From positions 1-46,707 of the forward strand of contig NZ_JAQGKL010000187.1 of the NCBI RefSeq assembly GCF_028290105.1: a stretch of DNA of 46,707 bases, given 5' to 3'. The notes under the pieces were generated by a model. That model made no database searches, was not told the origin of the DNA, and saw nothing but the letters and a program-made list of their open reading frames with translations. The stretch comes from Methylobacterium sp. GTDB lineage: Bacteria > Pseudomonadota > Alphaproteobacteria > Rhizobiales > Beijerinckiaceae. How positions within the stretch are numbered: the first letter of the stretch is position 1; each line of letters begins with the position of its first letter. The position numbers and the translations under genes were made by a program. Shown here one piece after another: positions 36,023 to 45,306 of the stretch.

Positions 36023-36775
36023 TCAGGGATGGAACCCCTCGAACACCATCTGGTCGGCATGCGTCCCGGCGAGGCGGCGCTGGTCGGGGTTGCGCACGGT
36101 CCAGGCCATCACCGGCCGGTGGCCCAGGAGCCGGCACAGGACGGTCGGCGCGCAGGGTAGGTCGTCCACGCGCCAGGACAGGAAGTCCGGCCGGGTCTCG
36201 CCGAAATGCAGCAGGTCGGAGAGCGAGCGCCGCAGGCTCGGGAGAAGCGCCGCGTAGGCCGGATCGTCCTGGCGCGTCTCGGCGACGATGCCGCGCGGGA
36301 TGCCGGGCAGGAGGTCGCGCAAGGCTGCCACGAGCTGCGGGTCGAAGGATTTCACCGCCACCGGGCCGTCATAGGCGGCGACGCATTCGGCCACCCGCTG
36401 CATCAGCCGGAGATCCCCGCCGTAGCGCGACTTCACCTCGATCACGAGGGGCGTGCGCCCGCCGATCCGCGCCAGGAACTCCGGCAGGGTGGGAATCCGC
36501 TCCGGGCTGCCCGCCACGGTCAGGGCGGCGAGATCCGCGGCCCTGCGCGCGCCGACCGCGTCCACGGCGGAGGTCAGGCGGCCCAGGGTCTCGTCGTGGA
36601 AGACCATCGCCTCGCCGTCGCTGCTGCGCTGCACGTCGCACTCGATGGCGTAGCGCCCGTGGATCGCCGCCTCGGCGGCGGCAAGCGTATTCTCGGGCAC
36701 GCCGCCCGCCCGGTCGTGCAGGCCGCGATGGGCGATGGGCCGCGCGGTGAGCCAGGCGGGGGCGTTGGGGCTCAT
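36023..36775 (-). CDS. Glycerophosphodiester phosphodiesterase
   Basis: The 250-residue enzyme splits glycerophosphodiesters into glycerol 3-phosphate and an alcohol. The GDPD catalytic block is present: IAHRGLHDRAGGVPENTLAAAEAA (with HRG and PENT), IECDVQRSSDGEAMVFHDETLGRLT, and EVKSRYGG. It begins with an ATG overlapping the RidA-2 stop (ATGA). No signal peptide is seen, so it should act in the cytoplasm. Confidence 0.93.
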   Translation of the reverse strand: MSPNAPAWLTARPIAHRGLHDRAGGVPENTLAAAEAAIHGRYAIECDVQRSSDGEAMVFHDETLGRLTSAVDAVGARRAADLAALTVAGSPERIPTLPEFLARIGGRTPLVIEVKSRYGGDLRLMQRVAECVAAYDGPVAVKSFDPQLVAALRDLLPGIPRGIVAETRQDDPAYAALLPSLRRSLSDLLHFGETRPDFLSWRVDDLPCAPTVLCRLLGHRPVMAWTVRNPDQRRLAGTHADQMVFEGFHP

Positions 36776-37245
36776 TTGACCTCGAAGATCGCCTCGACCT
36801 CGACGGCCGCGTCGAGGGGGAGTTCGGCGACCCCGACCGTGGAGCGGGCGTGGCGTCCGCGCTCGCCGAGGATCGCCACCATGAGGTCGGAGGCGCCGTT
36901 CATGATGCCGGCCAACCCCGCGAAGGTCGGGACTGCGTTGATGAAGCCGCCCAGCCGCACGCATTGCACGACGCCCCGGTCGAGATCGCCCACCGCCGCC
37001 TGCGCCTGCGCCAGCACGTTGAGGGCGCAGAGCCGGGCCGCCGCGATGCCGTCCTCCACCGAGACCTCGGCGCCGAGCTTGCCCTTGTGCGCGTCGGCGA
37101 GGGTGCCGTCCGGGCCGAAGCAGATCTGGCCCGAGATCACCACGAGGTTGCCGCTGCGCACGAAGGGCACGTAATTCGCGACGGGGGCCGCCGCCTTCGG
37201 CAGGGCGAGCCCGAGGGCCTCCAGGCGTTCCGTGACGGTGCTCAT
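36772..37245 (-). CDS. RidA family protein (long type)
   Basis: The 157-residue protein belongs to the longer YjgF/Rid branch: NYVPFVRSGNLVVISGQICFGPDGTL, AARLCALNVLAQAQAAVGDLDRGVVQCVRLGGFINAVP and GERGRHARSTVGVAELPLDAAVEVEAIFEV, in which the arginine of HARSTVG is conserved. Function is unknown beyond likely imine or enamine binding. It is the first gene of a two-gene operon with the phosphodiesterase; the 270-base spacer upstream is shared with divergent argD. Confidence 0.9.
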   Translation of the reverse strand: MSTVTERLEALGLALPKAAAPVANYVPFVRSGNLVVISGQICFGPDGTLADAHKGKLGAEVSVEDGIAAARLCALNVLAQAQAAVGDLDRGVVQCVRLGGFINAVPTFAGLAGIMNGASDLMVAILGERGRHARSTVGVAELPLDAAVEVEAIFEVK

Positions 37246-37395
37246 GCGTGCGGTTCCTCGTCGAAAAGGCCGGATCGCCCGGCCGGCATGGCGCGGCTCT
37301 GAGCATTTCCGGGAGAAAGGCGCAAGGCATGGCGCGGAGGCCGCCCGTCAAAGCCTAATTGGCAGGCATGTCAGGGATGTGAAGGGGCTCCGTCG

Positions 37396-37423
37396 TTGAC
37401 AGAATTGGGCTTTTCTCTAGTAA
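37396..37423 (+). promoter_or_regulatory. Sigma-70-type promoter upstream of argD
   Basis: TTGACA (37396-37401) is a perfect -35 element; TAGTAA (37418-37423) lies 16 bases later as a -10 element. Transcription would start near 37430, directly before a hairpin. Confidence 0.6.
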
Positions 37424-37431
37424 TCGCGCGC

Positions 37432-37455
37432 GTGCCGCCCCATCCGAGGCGGCAC
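37432..37455 (+). promoter_or_regulatory. Possible attenuator hairpin in argD leader
   Basis: The arms GTGCCGCC (37432-37439) and GGCGGCAC (37448-37455) pair perfectly around an 8-base loop and are followed by TTTCATTT. If the promoter at 37396 is used, the hairpin lies at the very 5' end of the mRNA. It may terminate early transcripts or stabilise the mRNA. Confidence 0.45.
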
Positions 37456-37514
37456 TTTCATTTGGTGCGGTCGCTCGCGGTGCGGGCCCGCCAGAGACAC
37501 GGGAAGACGGGATC

Positions 37515-38708
37515 GTGACATCCGCCCTTCTGCCGACCTATGCCCGGGCCCCCATCGCTTTCGAGCGTGGCGAGGGCGCATGGCTCGTGGCGCGCGGGGG
37601 TGAGCGATACCTCGATTTCGGCGCCGGCATCGCGGTGAACGCGCTGGGCCACGCCCATCCGCACCTCGTCGAGGCCCTGACCTCCCAGGCCCAGAAGCTC
37701 TGGCACACCTCGAACCTGTTCGAGATCCCGGAGGGCGAGCGGCTGGGGCGGCGCCTCGTCGATGCGACCTTCGCGGACGTGGCGTTCTTCGCCAATTCCG
37801 GTGCCGAGGCCAACGAGGCCGCCATCAAGATGGCGCGCAAGTACCACGCCGTGGCGGGGCACCCGGAGCGCTTCCGGATCATCACCTTCGAGGGCGCCTT
37901 CCACGGGCGGACCCTGGCCACCATCGCGGCCGGCGGCCAGCAGAAATACATTGAGGGCTTCGGCCCGAAGGTCGACGGCTTCGACCAGGTCCCCTTCGGC
38001 AATCACGAGGCCCTGCGCGCGGCCATCGGCCCGGAGACGGCGGGCATCCTGATCGAGCCGATCCAGGGGGAGTGCGGCGTGCGCCCGGTGCCGCCGCAAT
38101 GCCTGCGCGGCCTGCGCGCGCTCTGCGACGAGCACGGCATCCTGCTGATCATGGACGAGGTCCAGACCGGGGTCGGGCGCACGGGCCGGCTGTTCGCGCA
38201 TGAATGGTCGGGGGCCACCCCCGACATCATGAGCGCGGCCAAGGGCATCGGCGGCGGCTTCCCGCTCGGCGTCTGCCTCGCGACGGCCGACGCCGCGCGC
38301 GGCATGACGGCGGGCACCCACGGCACCACCTTCGGCGGCAATCCGCTGGCCATGGCGGTGGGCAACGCGGTGCTCGACGTGGTGCTGGCCGACGGCTTCC
38401 TCGAGCACGTCTCGGCGATGGGCATCCTCCTGAAGCAGCGGCTCGCCGCCGTGCAGGACCGGCACCCGGACGTCATCGCCGAGATCCGCGGCGAGGGTCT
38501 GATGCTCGGCCTCAAGCTCCATGTGCGCAATGCCGAATTCGCGGCGGCCGCGCGCGAGGAGCACCTGCTGGTGATCCCGGCCGGCGACAACGTGGTGCGC
38601 CTGCTGCCGCCCCTGATCATCACCGAGGCCGACGTGGCGGAGGCGGCCAAGCGCCTCGACGCCACGGCGGGCCGCTTCGCGGCGCGCCTGCGCGGGGCGG
38701 CCGCGTGA
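37515..38708 (+). CDS. argD: Acetylornithine aminotransferase
   Basis: ArgD converts N-acetylglutamate semialdehyde to N-acetylornithine in arginine synthesis, with PLP. The 397-residue protein has [19 protein letters not shown], the PLP-binding Asp in [15 protein letters not shown] and the Schiff-base lysine in [17 protein letters not shown], followed by [16 protein letters not shown]. The start is GTG at 37515 with GAAG upstream. Its TGA overlaps a GTG of the argF frame (GTGA), so coupling with argF is possible. Confidence 0.96.
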   Translation: MTSALLPTYARAPIAFERGEGAWLVARGGERYLDFGAGIAVNALGHAHPHLVEALTSQAQKLWHTSNLFEIPEGERLGRRLVDATFADVAFFANSGAEANEAAIKMARKYHAVAGHPERFRIITFEGAFHGRTLATIAAGGQQKYIEGFGPKVDGFDQVPFGNHEALRAAIGPETAGILIEPIQGECGVRPVPPQCLRGLRALCDEHGILLIMDEVQTGVGRTGRLFAHEWSGATPDIMSAAKGIGGGFPLGVCLATADAARGMTAGTHGTTFGGNPLAMAVGNAVLDVVLADGFLEHVSAMGILLKQRLAAVQDRHPDVIAEIRGEGLMLGLKLHVRNAEFAAAAREEHLLVIPAGDNVVRLLPPLIITEADVAEAAKRLDATAGRFAARLRGAAA

Positions 38709-38743
38709 CCTCCGGATCCCTCGCGACCGGGCCCCTGCCCGCC

Positions 38744-38809
38744 GGGACCTCGAAGACCGGCACTTCGAAGACCGGCGCCTCGCATACGAAGGCCGGCACC
38801 TCGCATACA
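38744..38809 (+). repeat. 15-bp repeats between argD and argF
   Basis: Four related 15-bp units (38744-38758, 38759-38773, 38774-38788 and 38795-38809) would encode [15 protein letters not shown] and GTSHT in the argF frame, with two extra codons between the last two units. The stretch has no stop codon in that frame. Confidence 0.9.
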
Positions 38810-38821
38810 AAGAACGGACCG

Positions 38822-39775
38822 ATGACGACGACGCCCACCGGGACCGGGCACGGGACCCGCCATTTCCTCGACCTCAAGGATTTCTCGTCCGAGCAGCTGC
38901 GCACGATCCTGGATGCCGCAGCCGGCATCAAGGCGCGCCGCCGCAAAGGTGAACTCGCCGAGGACCGGCCGCTCATCGGCAAGACGCTCGCGATGGTGTT
39001 CGACCGGCCCTCGACGCGCACCCGCGTGTCCTTCGACGTCGGCATGCGCGAACTCGGCGGCGAAACCCTGATGCTGACGGGCAGCGAGATGCAGCTCGGC
39101 CGGGGCGAGACCGTGGGCGACACCGCCCGCGTGCTCTCGCGCTACGTCGACGCGATCATGATCCGCATCCTCGACCACGACCTGATGCTGGAATTGGCCG
39201 AATACGCCACCGTGCCGGTGATCAACGCGCTCACCAAGGTCTCGCATCCCTGCCAGATCATGGCCGACCTCCTGACCTTCGAGGAGCATCGCGGGCCGAT
39301 CAAGGGCCGCACCATCGCGTGGTCGGGGGACGCCAACAACGTGCTCGCCTCCTGGGCGCACGCCGCCGCGCGTTTCGACTTCACCCTCAACATCGCGGCC
39401 CCTCCGGAACTGGCGACGCCCCAGCCGCTTCTGGACTGGGCCCGCGCTCAGGGCGCCACCCTCAACGTCACCACCGATCCCTACGAGGCGGTCGACGGGG
39501 CGGACGCCGTGGTGACCGATTGCTGGGTCTCGATGGGCGACGAGGACGACCAGCACCGCCACAACCTGCTCGTACCCTACCGGGTCGACGCCCGGCTGAT
39601 GGCGGCCGCGGCCAAGGACGCGATCTTCATGCATTGCCTGCCGGCCCATCGCGGCGAGGAGGTCACCGCGGAGGTCATCGACGGCCCGCAATCGGTGATC
39701 TTCGACGAGGCCGAGAACCGCCTGCACGCGCAGAAGGGCATCCTGGCCTGGTGCCTGCGGGCGAACGGCCTCTGA
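38822..39775 (+). CDS. argF: Ornithine carbamoyltransferase
   Basis: ArgF forms citrulline from ornithine and carbamoyl phosphate. The 317-residue protein has the carbamoyl-phosphate motif [26 protein letters not shown], and the ornithine-binding [16 protein letters not shown] at 38822 gives the expected length. The same frame is open back to GTG 38705, which overlaps the argD stop; using it would add a 39-residue repetitive N-terminus. The order argD-argF-hslO is common in alphaproteobacteria. Confidence 0.96.
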   Translation: MTTTPTGTGHGTRHFLDLKDFSSEQLRTILDAAAGIKARRRKGELAEDRPLIGKTLAMVFDRPSTRTRVSFDVGMRELGGETLMLTGSEMQLGRGETVGDTARVLSRYVDAIMIRILDHDLMLELAEYATVPVINALTKVSHPCQIMADLLTFEEHRGPIKGRTIAWSGDANNVLASWAHAAARFDFTLNIAAPPELATPQPLLDWARAQGATLNVTTDPYEAVDGADAVVTDCWVSMGDEDDQHRHNLLVPYRVDARLMAAAAKDAIFMHCLPAHRGEEVTAEVIDGPQSVIFDEAENRLHAQKGILAWCLRANGL

Positions 39776-39780
39776 GGGCG

Positions 39781-39802
39781 CCGGCGCGAACCCGCGCGCC
39801 GG
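39781..39802 (+). terminator. Hairpin after argF
   Basis: The arms CCGGCGCG and CGCGCCGG pair perfectly around a 6-base loop, 5 bases after the argF stop. No T tract follows, so termination is likely partial. Confidence 0.4.
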
Positions 39803-40003
39803 GCCTGTCGCGCCGCAGCGCCGGACGGCCTATATAGGGCTCATCCTTCCCTTGAGGGTTGGGCGCGGCCTCGCGACGAACGCGGGCCGTTCCGACCGGT
39901 GCACCGCCGACATCGGTCGGCGATCCCCTCGCCTTGGCCTTCGCCGGGGCCCGAGAGGTCCGTGGCCCAGCCCTCGCGTTCGTCGAGCCCGATCGGAGCC
40001 GCC

Positions 40004-41035
40004 ATGACCTCTGGAATTCCCGCTGGACCGACCCCTGAACACGCGCTCGCGCCCCTCATCGAGGGCGACGACGACGTGGTGCTGCCGTTCGCCGTCGAGG
40101 CGCTCGATGTCCGCGGCCGCGTGGTCCGCCTCGGCCCCGCCGTCGACACCATCCTGCGCCGGCACGGCTACCCCGACGCGGTGGCGCGTCTGCTCGGCGA
40201 GGCCGCCGCCCTCACCGTGCTCCTCGGCTCGTCGCTGAAGTTCGAGGGACGCTTCCAGCTCCAGACCAAGACCGACGGCCCCGTCGAGATGATCGTGGTC
40301 GATTTCGAGGCGCCCGACCGCCTGCGCGCCACCGCGCGCTTCGACACCGCGCGGGTGGAGGCCCTCGGCCCGGGTCCGCTGCAGGATCAGGACCTGATCG
40401 GGCAGGGGCATCTGGCCATGACCATCGACCAGGGCCCGGCCAGCAGCCGCTACCAGGGCGTCGTCGCACTCGAAGGCCAGAGCCTGGAAGAGGCGGCGCA
40501 CCAGTATTTCCGCCAGTCCGAGCAGATCCCGACCCAGGTCCGCCTCGCGGTGGCCGAGCAATATGCGGGGGGCATCACGACCTACCGGGCGGGCGGCCTC
40601 CTCGTGCAGTTCCTCCCCCAGTCCATCGACCGGGCGCGGCTGGCCGACCTGCCCCCCGGCGACATCCCGGAGGGCCACGTGCATTTCGATGCGCACGGGG
40701 CGCCCGAGGACGATGCCTGGGTCGAGGCGCGCAGCCTGGTCTCCACCATCGAGGACCACGAGCTCGTCGACCCGGAGGTCTCCGCCGAGCGCCTGCTCTA
40801 TCGCCTGTTCCATGAGCGCGGGGTGCGGGTTTTCGAGGGCCAAGCGGTCCACGAGCAGTGCCGCTGCTCGCCCGAACGCGTGATGGGCATGATCGTCGCC
40901 TTCTCGGCCCAGGAGCGCCGGGACATGATCGCGGACGATGGCCGCATCGGCATCACCTGCGAGTTCTGCTCGCGCCGCTACGATCTCGATCCGGAGGCCG
41001 TCGAGGCCGAGGTCGCCGCGCAATCGAACCATTGA
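40004..41035 (+). CDS. hslO: Redox-regulated chaperone Hsp33
   Basis: Hsp33 holds unfolding proteins when its zinc site is oxidised. The 343-residue protein has the zinc motif C-x-C-x30-C-x2-C at residues 286, 288, 319 and 322 in the C-terminal switch, and an N-terminal domain with GEAAALTVLLGSSLKFEGRFQLQTKTDGP. It is slightly longer than E. coli HslO because of an N-terminal extension. Start at 40004 has GGAG 8 bases upstream. It follows argF after 228 bases, including CCTATATAGG at 39829-39838, so it may have its own promoter. Confidence 0.95.
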   Translation: MTSGIPAGPTPEHALAPLIEGDDDVVLPFAVEALDVRGRVVRLGPAVDTILRRHGYPDAVARLLGEAAALTVLLGSSLKFEGRFQLQTKTDGPVEMIVVDFEAPDRLRATARFDTARVEALGPGPLQDQDLIGQGHLAMTIDQGPASSRYQGVVALEGQSLEEAAHQYFRQSEQIPTQVRLAVAEQYAGGITTYRAGGLLVQFLPQSIDRARLADLPPGDIPEGHVHFDAHGAPEDDAWVEARSLVSTIEDHELVDPEVSAERLLYRLFHERGVRVFEGQAVHEQCRCSPERVMGMIVAFSAQERRDMIADDGRIGITCEFCSRRYDLDPEAVEAEVAAQSNH

Positions 41036-41136
41036 TACGGAGCAGCCGAGCAAGGGCCAAGTCAGTATCGACAAGCTTGGCCATAGTGCAGAGCAACATG
41101 GTCCAAAGGTCGGAGGCCACAGCCGAAACTTACGTT

Positions 41137-41162
41137 TGAACCGTTTCCAAGCTTTCGACGTT
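41137..41162 (+). promoter_or_regulatory. Possible EcfG-type promoter
   Basis: TGAAC (one mismatch to GGAAC) and CGTT are 17 bases apart, 45 bases before the ATG of the Gly/Arg-rich protein. Spacing and the -10 half match the general stress consensus. Confidence 0.5.
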
Positions 41163-41207
41163 TGAGGTTTCTCAAGTGTGCTCAATGAGAACTCAGGAGA
41201 AACGTCG

Positions 41208-42371
41208 ATGAAGAAATTCGTGGTCGGTTTGACGGCACTGCTGATGACGACGTCGGCTTACGCGCAGGGCGCGGGCCAGGCGGGCGCCTCCGTCGGGGCC
41301 GGCGAGGCCGGTGGCCGCTCCGGCGCCACCGCCCGGGGTCAGGGTGGCGGCACCGAGGGTGCGGGTGCCCGTGGCGAGATGGGGGGCCGGGCCGAGGCCG
41401 GCGGCCGGCGCGACGCAGGCACGCGCAACGAGTCCGGCGATCGCGGTGACACGGCGGCCCAGCAAGGCCGGGATTCGCAGAACCGCAGCGCGGATCGCGG
41501 TGGCGACACGGGGGCGCGCGCCGAGCGCTCGGGCGAGCGCGGTGACCGCTCCGGCGACCGGGGGACCCGCAACGCGGCGCGCGAGGAGCGCGGTGGCGGC
41601 CGCGAGCGGCACGACCGGGTCTCGGTCAATGCCCGCACGGACTCGCGCAGCGAGCGCTTCGAGGGCGGACGCCGCTCCGGGCGCTTCGTGTTCATCGGCG
41701 GCCAACGCGTCGTCTACGGCTCGCCTCAGTACCGGCGTCTCGTGAGCGTCGAGCATCGTGGCGGCGACCGCGTCGTCGAGCTTTCGCGTCGGCGCTACGT
41801 GACCATCCGGGGCCAGCGCGTGCTCTACGGTTCGCCCCAGTACCGCCGCCTCGTCAGCGTCGAGGAGACGACGACGCGCCGCCCCGGAACCCGCTACGTG
41901 GTCGTGCGCGGGCAGCGCGTGCTCTACGGCTCGCCGGAATACCGTCGCCTCACCGTGACCGAGCACCGTGGCGGCCGCGTCGGAGCGCGCTTCGAGGAGC
42001 GTGGTCTGCGTGGCAACGCGGTCTCGTCCTCGTCCCGTACCGAGGAGCGGGGCACGCGAAACGTGCGCTCCACCCAGGGCGAATCGCGAGATGGCATCCG
42101 TAACGCCGACACCCGCCAGACGGGTGAGCGTGACCGCAACCACCAATCCGCCGACCGGGATCAGAACGGCAAGCGCGGCGGCGAGGGCTCGGGCATCCGC
42201 AACGCGGCCGACCGGTCCGGCGGGGCGGAGCGCGGCACCATGAACACCGGCAGCCGAAGCGGCGGCGGTTCCGAACGTGGAACCTCCGAGCGTGGCGGCA
42301 TGGGCGGCGGTTCGAACGGCGCCGGCTCCGGCGAGCGCAGCGGCGGCCAGGGTGGCGCGAGCCGCAACTGA
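41208..42371 (+). CDS. Secreted Gly/Arg-rich protein with three GQRVxYGSPxYRRL repeats
   Basis: The 387-residue protein has a clear signal peptide (MKKFVVGLTALLMTTSAYA-Q) and good AGGAGA Shine-Dalgarno. Residues 20-155 and 260-387 are low-complexity, rich in Gly, Arg, Ser, Glu and Asp (RGGD, GERGDRSGDRG). In between lie three copies of a unit of about 27 residues at 160-186, 197-223 and 230-256, each with a core (R/G)GQRV(V/L)YGSP(Q/E)YRRL followed by V-x-(V/T)-E. The units look like short beta hairpins. No known family is recognised. The basic, disordered flanks suggest a role at the cell surface or in binding polyanions; this is a guess. A stress promoter may precede it. Confidence 0.85.
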   Translation: MKKFVVGLTALLMTTSAYAQGAGQAGASVGAGEAGGRSGATARGQGGGTEGAGARGEMGGRAEAGGRRDAGTRNESGDRGDTAAQQGRDSQNRSADRGGDTGARAERSGERGDRSGDRGTRNAAREERGGGRERHDRVSVNARTDSRSERFEGGRRSGRFVFIGGQRVVYGSPQYRRLVSVEHRGGDRVVELSRRRYVTIRGQRVLYGSPQYRRLVSVEETTTRRPGTRYVVVRGQRVLYGSPEYRRLTVTEHRGGRVGARFEERGLRGNAVSSSSRTEERGTRNVRSTQGESRDGIRNADTRQTGERDRNHQSADRDQNGKRGGEGSGIRNAADRSGGAERGTMNTGSRSGGGSERGTSERGGMGGGSNGAGSGERSGGQGGASRN

Positions 42372-42407
42372 ACCCGGCGACGCGAACTCAACGTGCCGGA
42401 AACATCA

Positions 42408-42436
42408 GTGCCGGGCCCTCGCGGAGGGCCCGGCAC
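42408..42436. terminator. Terminator between convergent genes
   Basis: A perfect 13-bp stem (GTGCCGGGCCCTC, loop GCG, complement) lies 37 bases after the Gly/Arg-rich gene and 35 bases before the speG stop. T-rich tails are weak on both sides; stem strength and position argue for a bidirectional terminator. Confidence 0.75.
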
Positions 42437-42470
42437 GCCCTATTCGGGGGCAGGGCCGAACCGAAGGCGT

Positions 42471-43073
42471 TCAGGCCTTCAAGACCGGGTCTGCGATGTC
42501 GGCCCCCGCCCGGCGGGCGAGATATTCCGGCTGGAACAGGCACATCCGCACCGCGTCGCGGTACTTGCCGTTGACGAAGAACTCGTCCTTGAGGATGCCT
42601 TCCGGCACGAAGCCGCACCGCTCGTAGATCCGCACCGCGCGGGCATTGTCCTTGTCGACATGCAGGTAGAGCTTGTGGATGTTCAGCACGCTGAAGGCAT
42701 AATCCATCGCGATACGCGTGGCGCGCGGGGCATAGCCCTGCCCCTGGAAGGCGGGGTGGATCGCGATCTGGAATTCGCAGCGCCGGTGCAGGTGGTTGAT
42801 CTCCACGAGCTCCACGAGGCCGGCCGGCGCGCCATCCGAATTCGCGATGATGAAGCGTCGTTCGGTCTGGTTGTGGATGTTGCGCTCGTAGAGCTGCGCG
42901 AGTTCGGCGAAGGACTCGTAGGCCTCCTCGAACCAGTAGCGCATGATGCTGTCGTTGTTGTTGAGCTGATGCACGAACATCAGGTCTTCGCGCTCCAGGG
43001 GGCGCAGCTTCACCGGGCCGTCCGCCGCGATGGTCCGGGGGATGAAGGCGCTCACGGGCGCGGGTCCCGTCAT
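42471..43073 (-). CDS. speG: Spermidine N1-acetyltransferase
   Basis: SpeG acetylates spermidine or spermine to limit polyamine toxicity. The 200-residue GNAT protein resembles E. coli SpeG along its length: [50 protein letters not shown] (acetyl-CoA site), [19 protein letters not shown] and [13 protein letters not shown]. The ATG at 43073 overlaps the argE stop (ATGA); an ATG four codons earlier lies inside argE. A polyamine function fits with the PotF-like gene elsewhere in the window. Confidence 0.9.
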   Translation of the reverse strand: MTGPAPVSAFIPRTIAADGPVKLRPLEREDLMFVHQLNNNDSIMRYWFEEAYESFAELAQLYERNIHNQTERRFIIANSDGAPAGLVELVEINHLHRRCEFQIAIHPAFQGQGYAPRATRIAMDYAFSVLNIHKLYLHVDKDNARAVRIYERCGFVPEGILKDEFFVNGKYRDAVRMCLFQPEYLARRAGADIADPVLKA

Positions 43074-44242
43074 GGTCTCACGCATTCCGCGATGAGGCGG
43101 TCCATGAAGGCCTCGCCGGCCCGTAGCGCCGCCAGCGTGATGTATTCGTCGGGTTGGTGGGCCTGGTCGATGGAGCCGGGACCGCAGACCACCGTCGGGA
43201 TGCCCGCTCCTTGAAAGCGACCGGCTTCCGTCGCGTAGGGCACCGAGATGGTGTGGTTGCGCCCCGCCACCCGAAGCGCCAGGCGCTCGGCGACCGAGCC
43301 CGGCTCCGGCGCGAGGCCCGGCACCGAGACCTCCTCCAGCGTCTCGATGCGCCCGTATTCGCCGTAGCGGTTGAGCCGGTCCCGCAGCACGCTGGCGACT
43401 TTCGCCTCGAACAGGGCGGGGATCTCGCCCATGTCGAGGTCGGGCAGGCCGCGAAATTCCCAGTGGAAGGTGCAGACCTTGGGCAGGATGTTGCGCGCCG
43501 TGCCGCCCGAGATCGTGCCCACGTGCACGGTGGTGGCGGGCGGGTCGAAACGCCCGGAGGCGTCACCCCGCGCGATCATCGCGTCGGCGATGCGGTTCAG
43601 CTCGGAGACGAGGTCGGCCGCCGCCATGACGGCGTTGGCGCCCAGCATGGGCTTGGCCGAATGCGCCTCGTGCCCATGCACCGTGGTGAAGTAGGTGACG
43701 ATGCTCTTGTGGGCGTCGGCGACCTCCAGGTCGGTGGGTTCGCCCACGATGACGGCCCCCGGGCGCGGCAGGTCGGCCCCGAAGCGCGCGATGGTGTCGG
43801 CCACCCCGAGGCAGGTGGTCTCCTCGTCGTAGGACAGGAGGATGTGGATCGGGCGCTTGAGGTCGGCGGCGAGGAAATCCGGGATCGCCGCCAGCGCGAG
43901 GGCGCAGAAGCCCTTCATGTCCACGGCACCCCGCCCGTAGGCGCGTCCGTCCGCCACCCGCAGGGCGAAGGGATCGCTGCTCCAGGCCTGGCCGGTCACC
44001 GGCACCACGTCGGTATGGCCGGAGAGCACGATGCCGCCATCGACGGCCGGACCGATGGTTGCGAACAAAGCCGCCTTGTCGCCGGCGGCGTTCGGAACGC
44101 GGACGAAGGGCACGCCGAGATCGCCGAGGGAGGCCGCCACGCTGTCGATGAGCGCGAGGTTCGATTTCGAACTCTCGGTGTCGAAGGCCACGAGCCGCGC
44201 CAGCCAGTCGAGGGTTTCCGAACGCGGGCCTTCGGCGGGCAT
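43070..44242 (-). CDS. argE: Acetylornithine deacetylase
   Basis: ArgE releases ornithine from N-acetylornithine. The 390-residue M20 metallopeptidase-type enzyme has [15 protein letters not shown] with the first metal ligand, [15 protein letters not shown], the catalytic [10 protein letters not shown] (Glu pair), and the dimerisation-domain segment [20 protein letters not shown] at 44242 lies 4 bases after apaG; its stop overlaps speG. With argD and argF in the window, this gives three arginine-pathway enzymes in two operons. ArgJ elsewhere could make it redundant, as in other species. Confidence 0.93.
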   Translation of the reverse strand: MPAEGPRSETLDWLARLVAFDTESSKSNLALIDSVAASLGDLGVPFVRVPNAAGDKAALFATIGPAVDGGIVLSGHTDVVPVTGQAWSSDPFALRVADGRAYGRGAVDMKGFCALALAAIPDFLAADLKRPIHILLSYDEETTCLGVADTIARFGADLPRPGAVIVGEPTDLEVADAHKSIVTYFTTVHGHEAHSAKPMLGANAVMAAADLVSELNRIADAMIARGDASGRFDPPATTVHVGTISGGTARNILPKVCTFHWEFRGLPDLDMGEIPALFEAKVASVLRDRLNRYGEYGRIETLEEVSVPGLAPEPGSVAERLALRVAGRNHTISVPYATEAGRFQGAGIPTVVCGPGSIDQAHQPDEYITLAALRAGEAFMDRLIAECVRP

Positions 44243-44246
44243 CGTT

Positions 44247-44648
44247 TCAGTGCACGCTGCGGCGAACGTGCGGCGAATCGAGGGAGAAGGCCGGGATCTC
44301 GGCCTCGAAGCTCTCGCCCGCATCCGTCGCCATGGTGTAGCTGCCGGCCATCAGGCCGTCCGGCGTGGTGAGCGGGCAGCCGCTGGTGTAGCTGAACGAC
44401 TCGCCGGGCTCGAGCACCGGCTGCTTGCCGACGACGCCGGCGCCGCGCACCTCCTGCGTCTCTCCGCGCCCGTCGACGATGCGCCAGTGGCGCGAGCGCA
44501 GCTGCACCTGCTCCGAGCCGTTGTTCACGATCTCGACCGTATAGGCGAAGAAGTAGCGGCTCTCGGCCGGCGACGACTCTTCCTCGACGAAGCGCGGCAT
44601 CACGGTCACGCTGATTCCGCGCGTCTGAGCCTTGTACATCGCCGTCAT
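44247..44648 (-). CDS. apaG: ApaG protein
   Basis: ApaG is a fibronectin-III-like protein linked to cobalt and magnesium efflux or tolerance. The 133-residue sequence shows the family blocks [56 protein letters not shown] and [12 protein letters not shown] at 44648 is the only good start. It heads the apaG-argE-speG operon; the 136-base spacer to the divergent membrane gene must hold both promoters. Confidence 0.95.
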   Translation of the reverse strand: MTAMYKAQTRGISVTVMPRFVEEESSPAESRYFFAYTVEIVNNGSEQVQLRSRHWRIVDGRGETQEVRGAGVVGKQPVLEPGESFSYTSGCPLTTPDGLMAGSYTMATDAGESFEAEIPAFSLDSPHVRRSVH

Positions 44649-44784
44649 GCCTCCCTGGCCGGACCTGAACCCCGAGCGCGCTGAGTCCGCGACAAGCCCA
44701 GGGCGCCGTGGTACGGCCCTGCGAAAACCGCGTCAATCGTGACGAATGCGGGGGTGCCCGCAGAAAAAATCGAGGTCTGTCCCC

Positions 44785-45204
44785 GTGGTCGAGGAGACCG
44801 TTTCGCGCAGCGCCGTTCCGCTCCCCGGCCGGGCCCTCCTCGCCAGCCTCGGGATCGCGGTCCTGGCTTGCGCCTTCGCGTGGCAGGCGCCCGAGCGGAA
44901 CGGCTGGGCCGCTCTCGCCCTTGCCCTCGCCCTCGGCCTCGACGGGCTGGCGCGGCTCGCGGGAGCCTGGCTCGCCCGGCGCGGCGGGGGACCGCCGCGC
45001 ATCGCCGGCCTGCCCTCCCTGGTGCTCGCCTTCGGCCCGGGGGCCGGCCTCGGCACGGTGCTGTTCGCCCTGGCGCTGCTGGCCTGGCCCGCCGGCTTTC
45101 CGCCGCTCGCCAGCGCGCTCGCGGGGCTCGTCGCCATGGGCGCCATCGCCCGCCTCGTCCTCGCCTGGATGGTCCTGCGCATCCGCGAGGAACCAGAGGC
45201 TTAA
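44785..45204 (+). CDS. Small membrane protein of unknown function
   Basis: The 139-residue protein has about four hydrophobic segments (ALLASLGIAVLACAFAW, WAALALALALGLDGLARLA, LGTVLFALALLAWPAGF, LAGLVAMGAIARLVLAW). The start is set at GTG 44785 because GAGG lies 9 bases upstream; an in-frame ATG at 44746 has no such element and would add 13 residues. No family is recognised. It lies between divergent apaG and the dCTP deaminase gene in the same direction, with a 102-base gap. Confidence 0.65.
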   Translation: MVEETVSRSAVPLPGRALLASLGIAVLACAFAWQAPERNGWAALALALALGLDGLARLAGAWLARRGGGPPRIAGLPSLVLAFGPGAGLGTVLFALALLAWPAGFPPLASALAGLVAMGAIARLVLAWMVLRIREEPEA

Positions 45205-45306
45205 CCCGGTCTTAGCCCAATCGACGCGACACTCGCGGCCCATGCGGCGTTCCCGCCCCGTCCGGCGGGGTGGCACCCGAGTCGTGAGCGGGTAGGGCCC
45301 AAGCGG

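Noticed and set aside
39829..39838. CCTATATAGG as an IS target or att site
   Set aside because: No flanking mobile element or direct repeat; more likely part of the hslO promoter region, but too short to call.
44649..44745. Possible small RNA between apaG and the membrane gene
   Set aside because: No convincing promoter plus terminator pair is visible.
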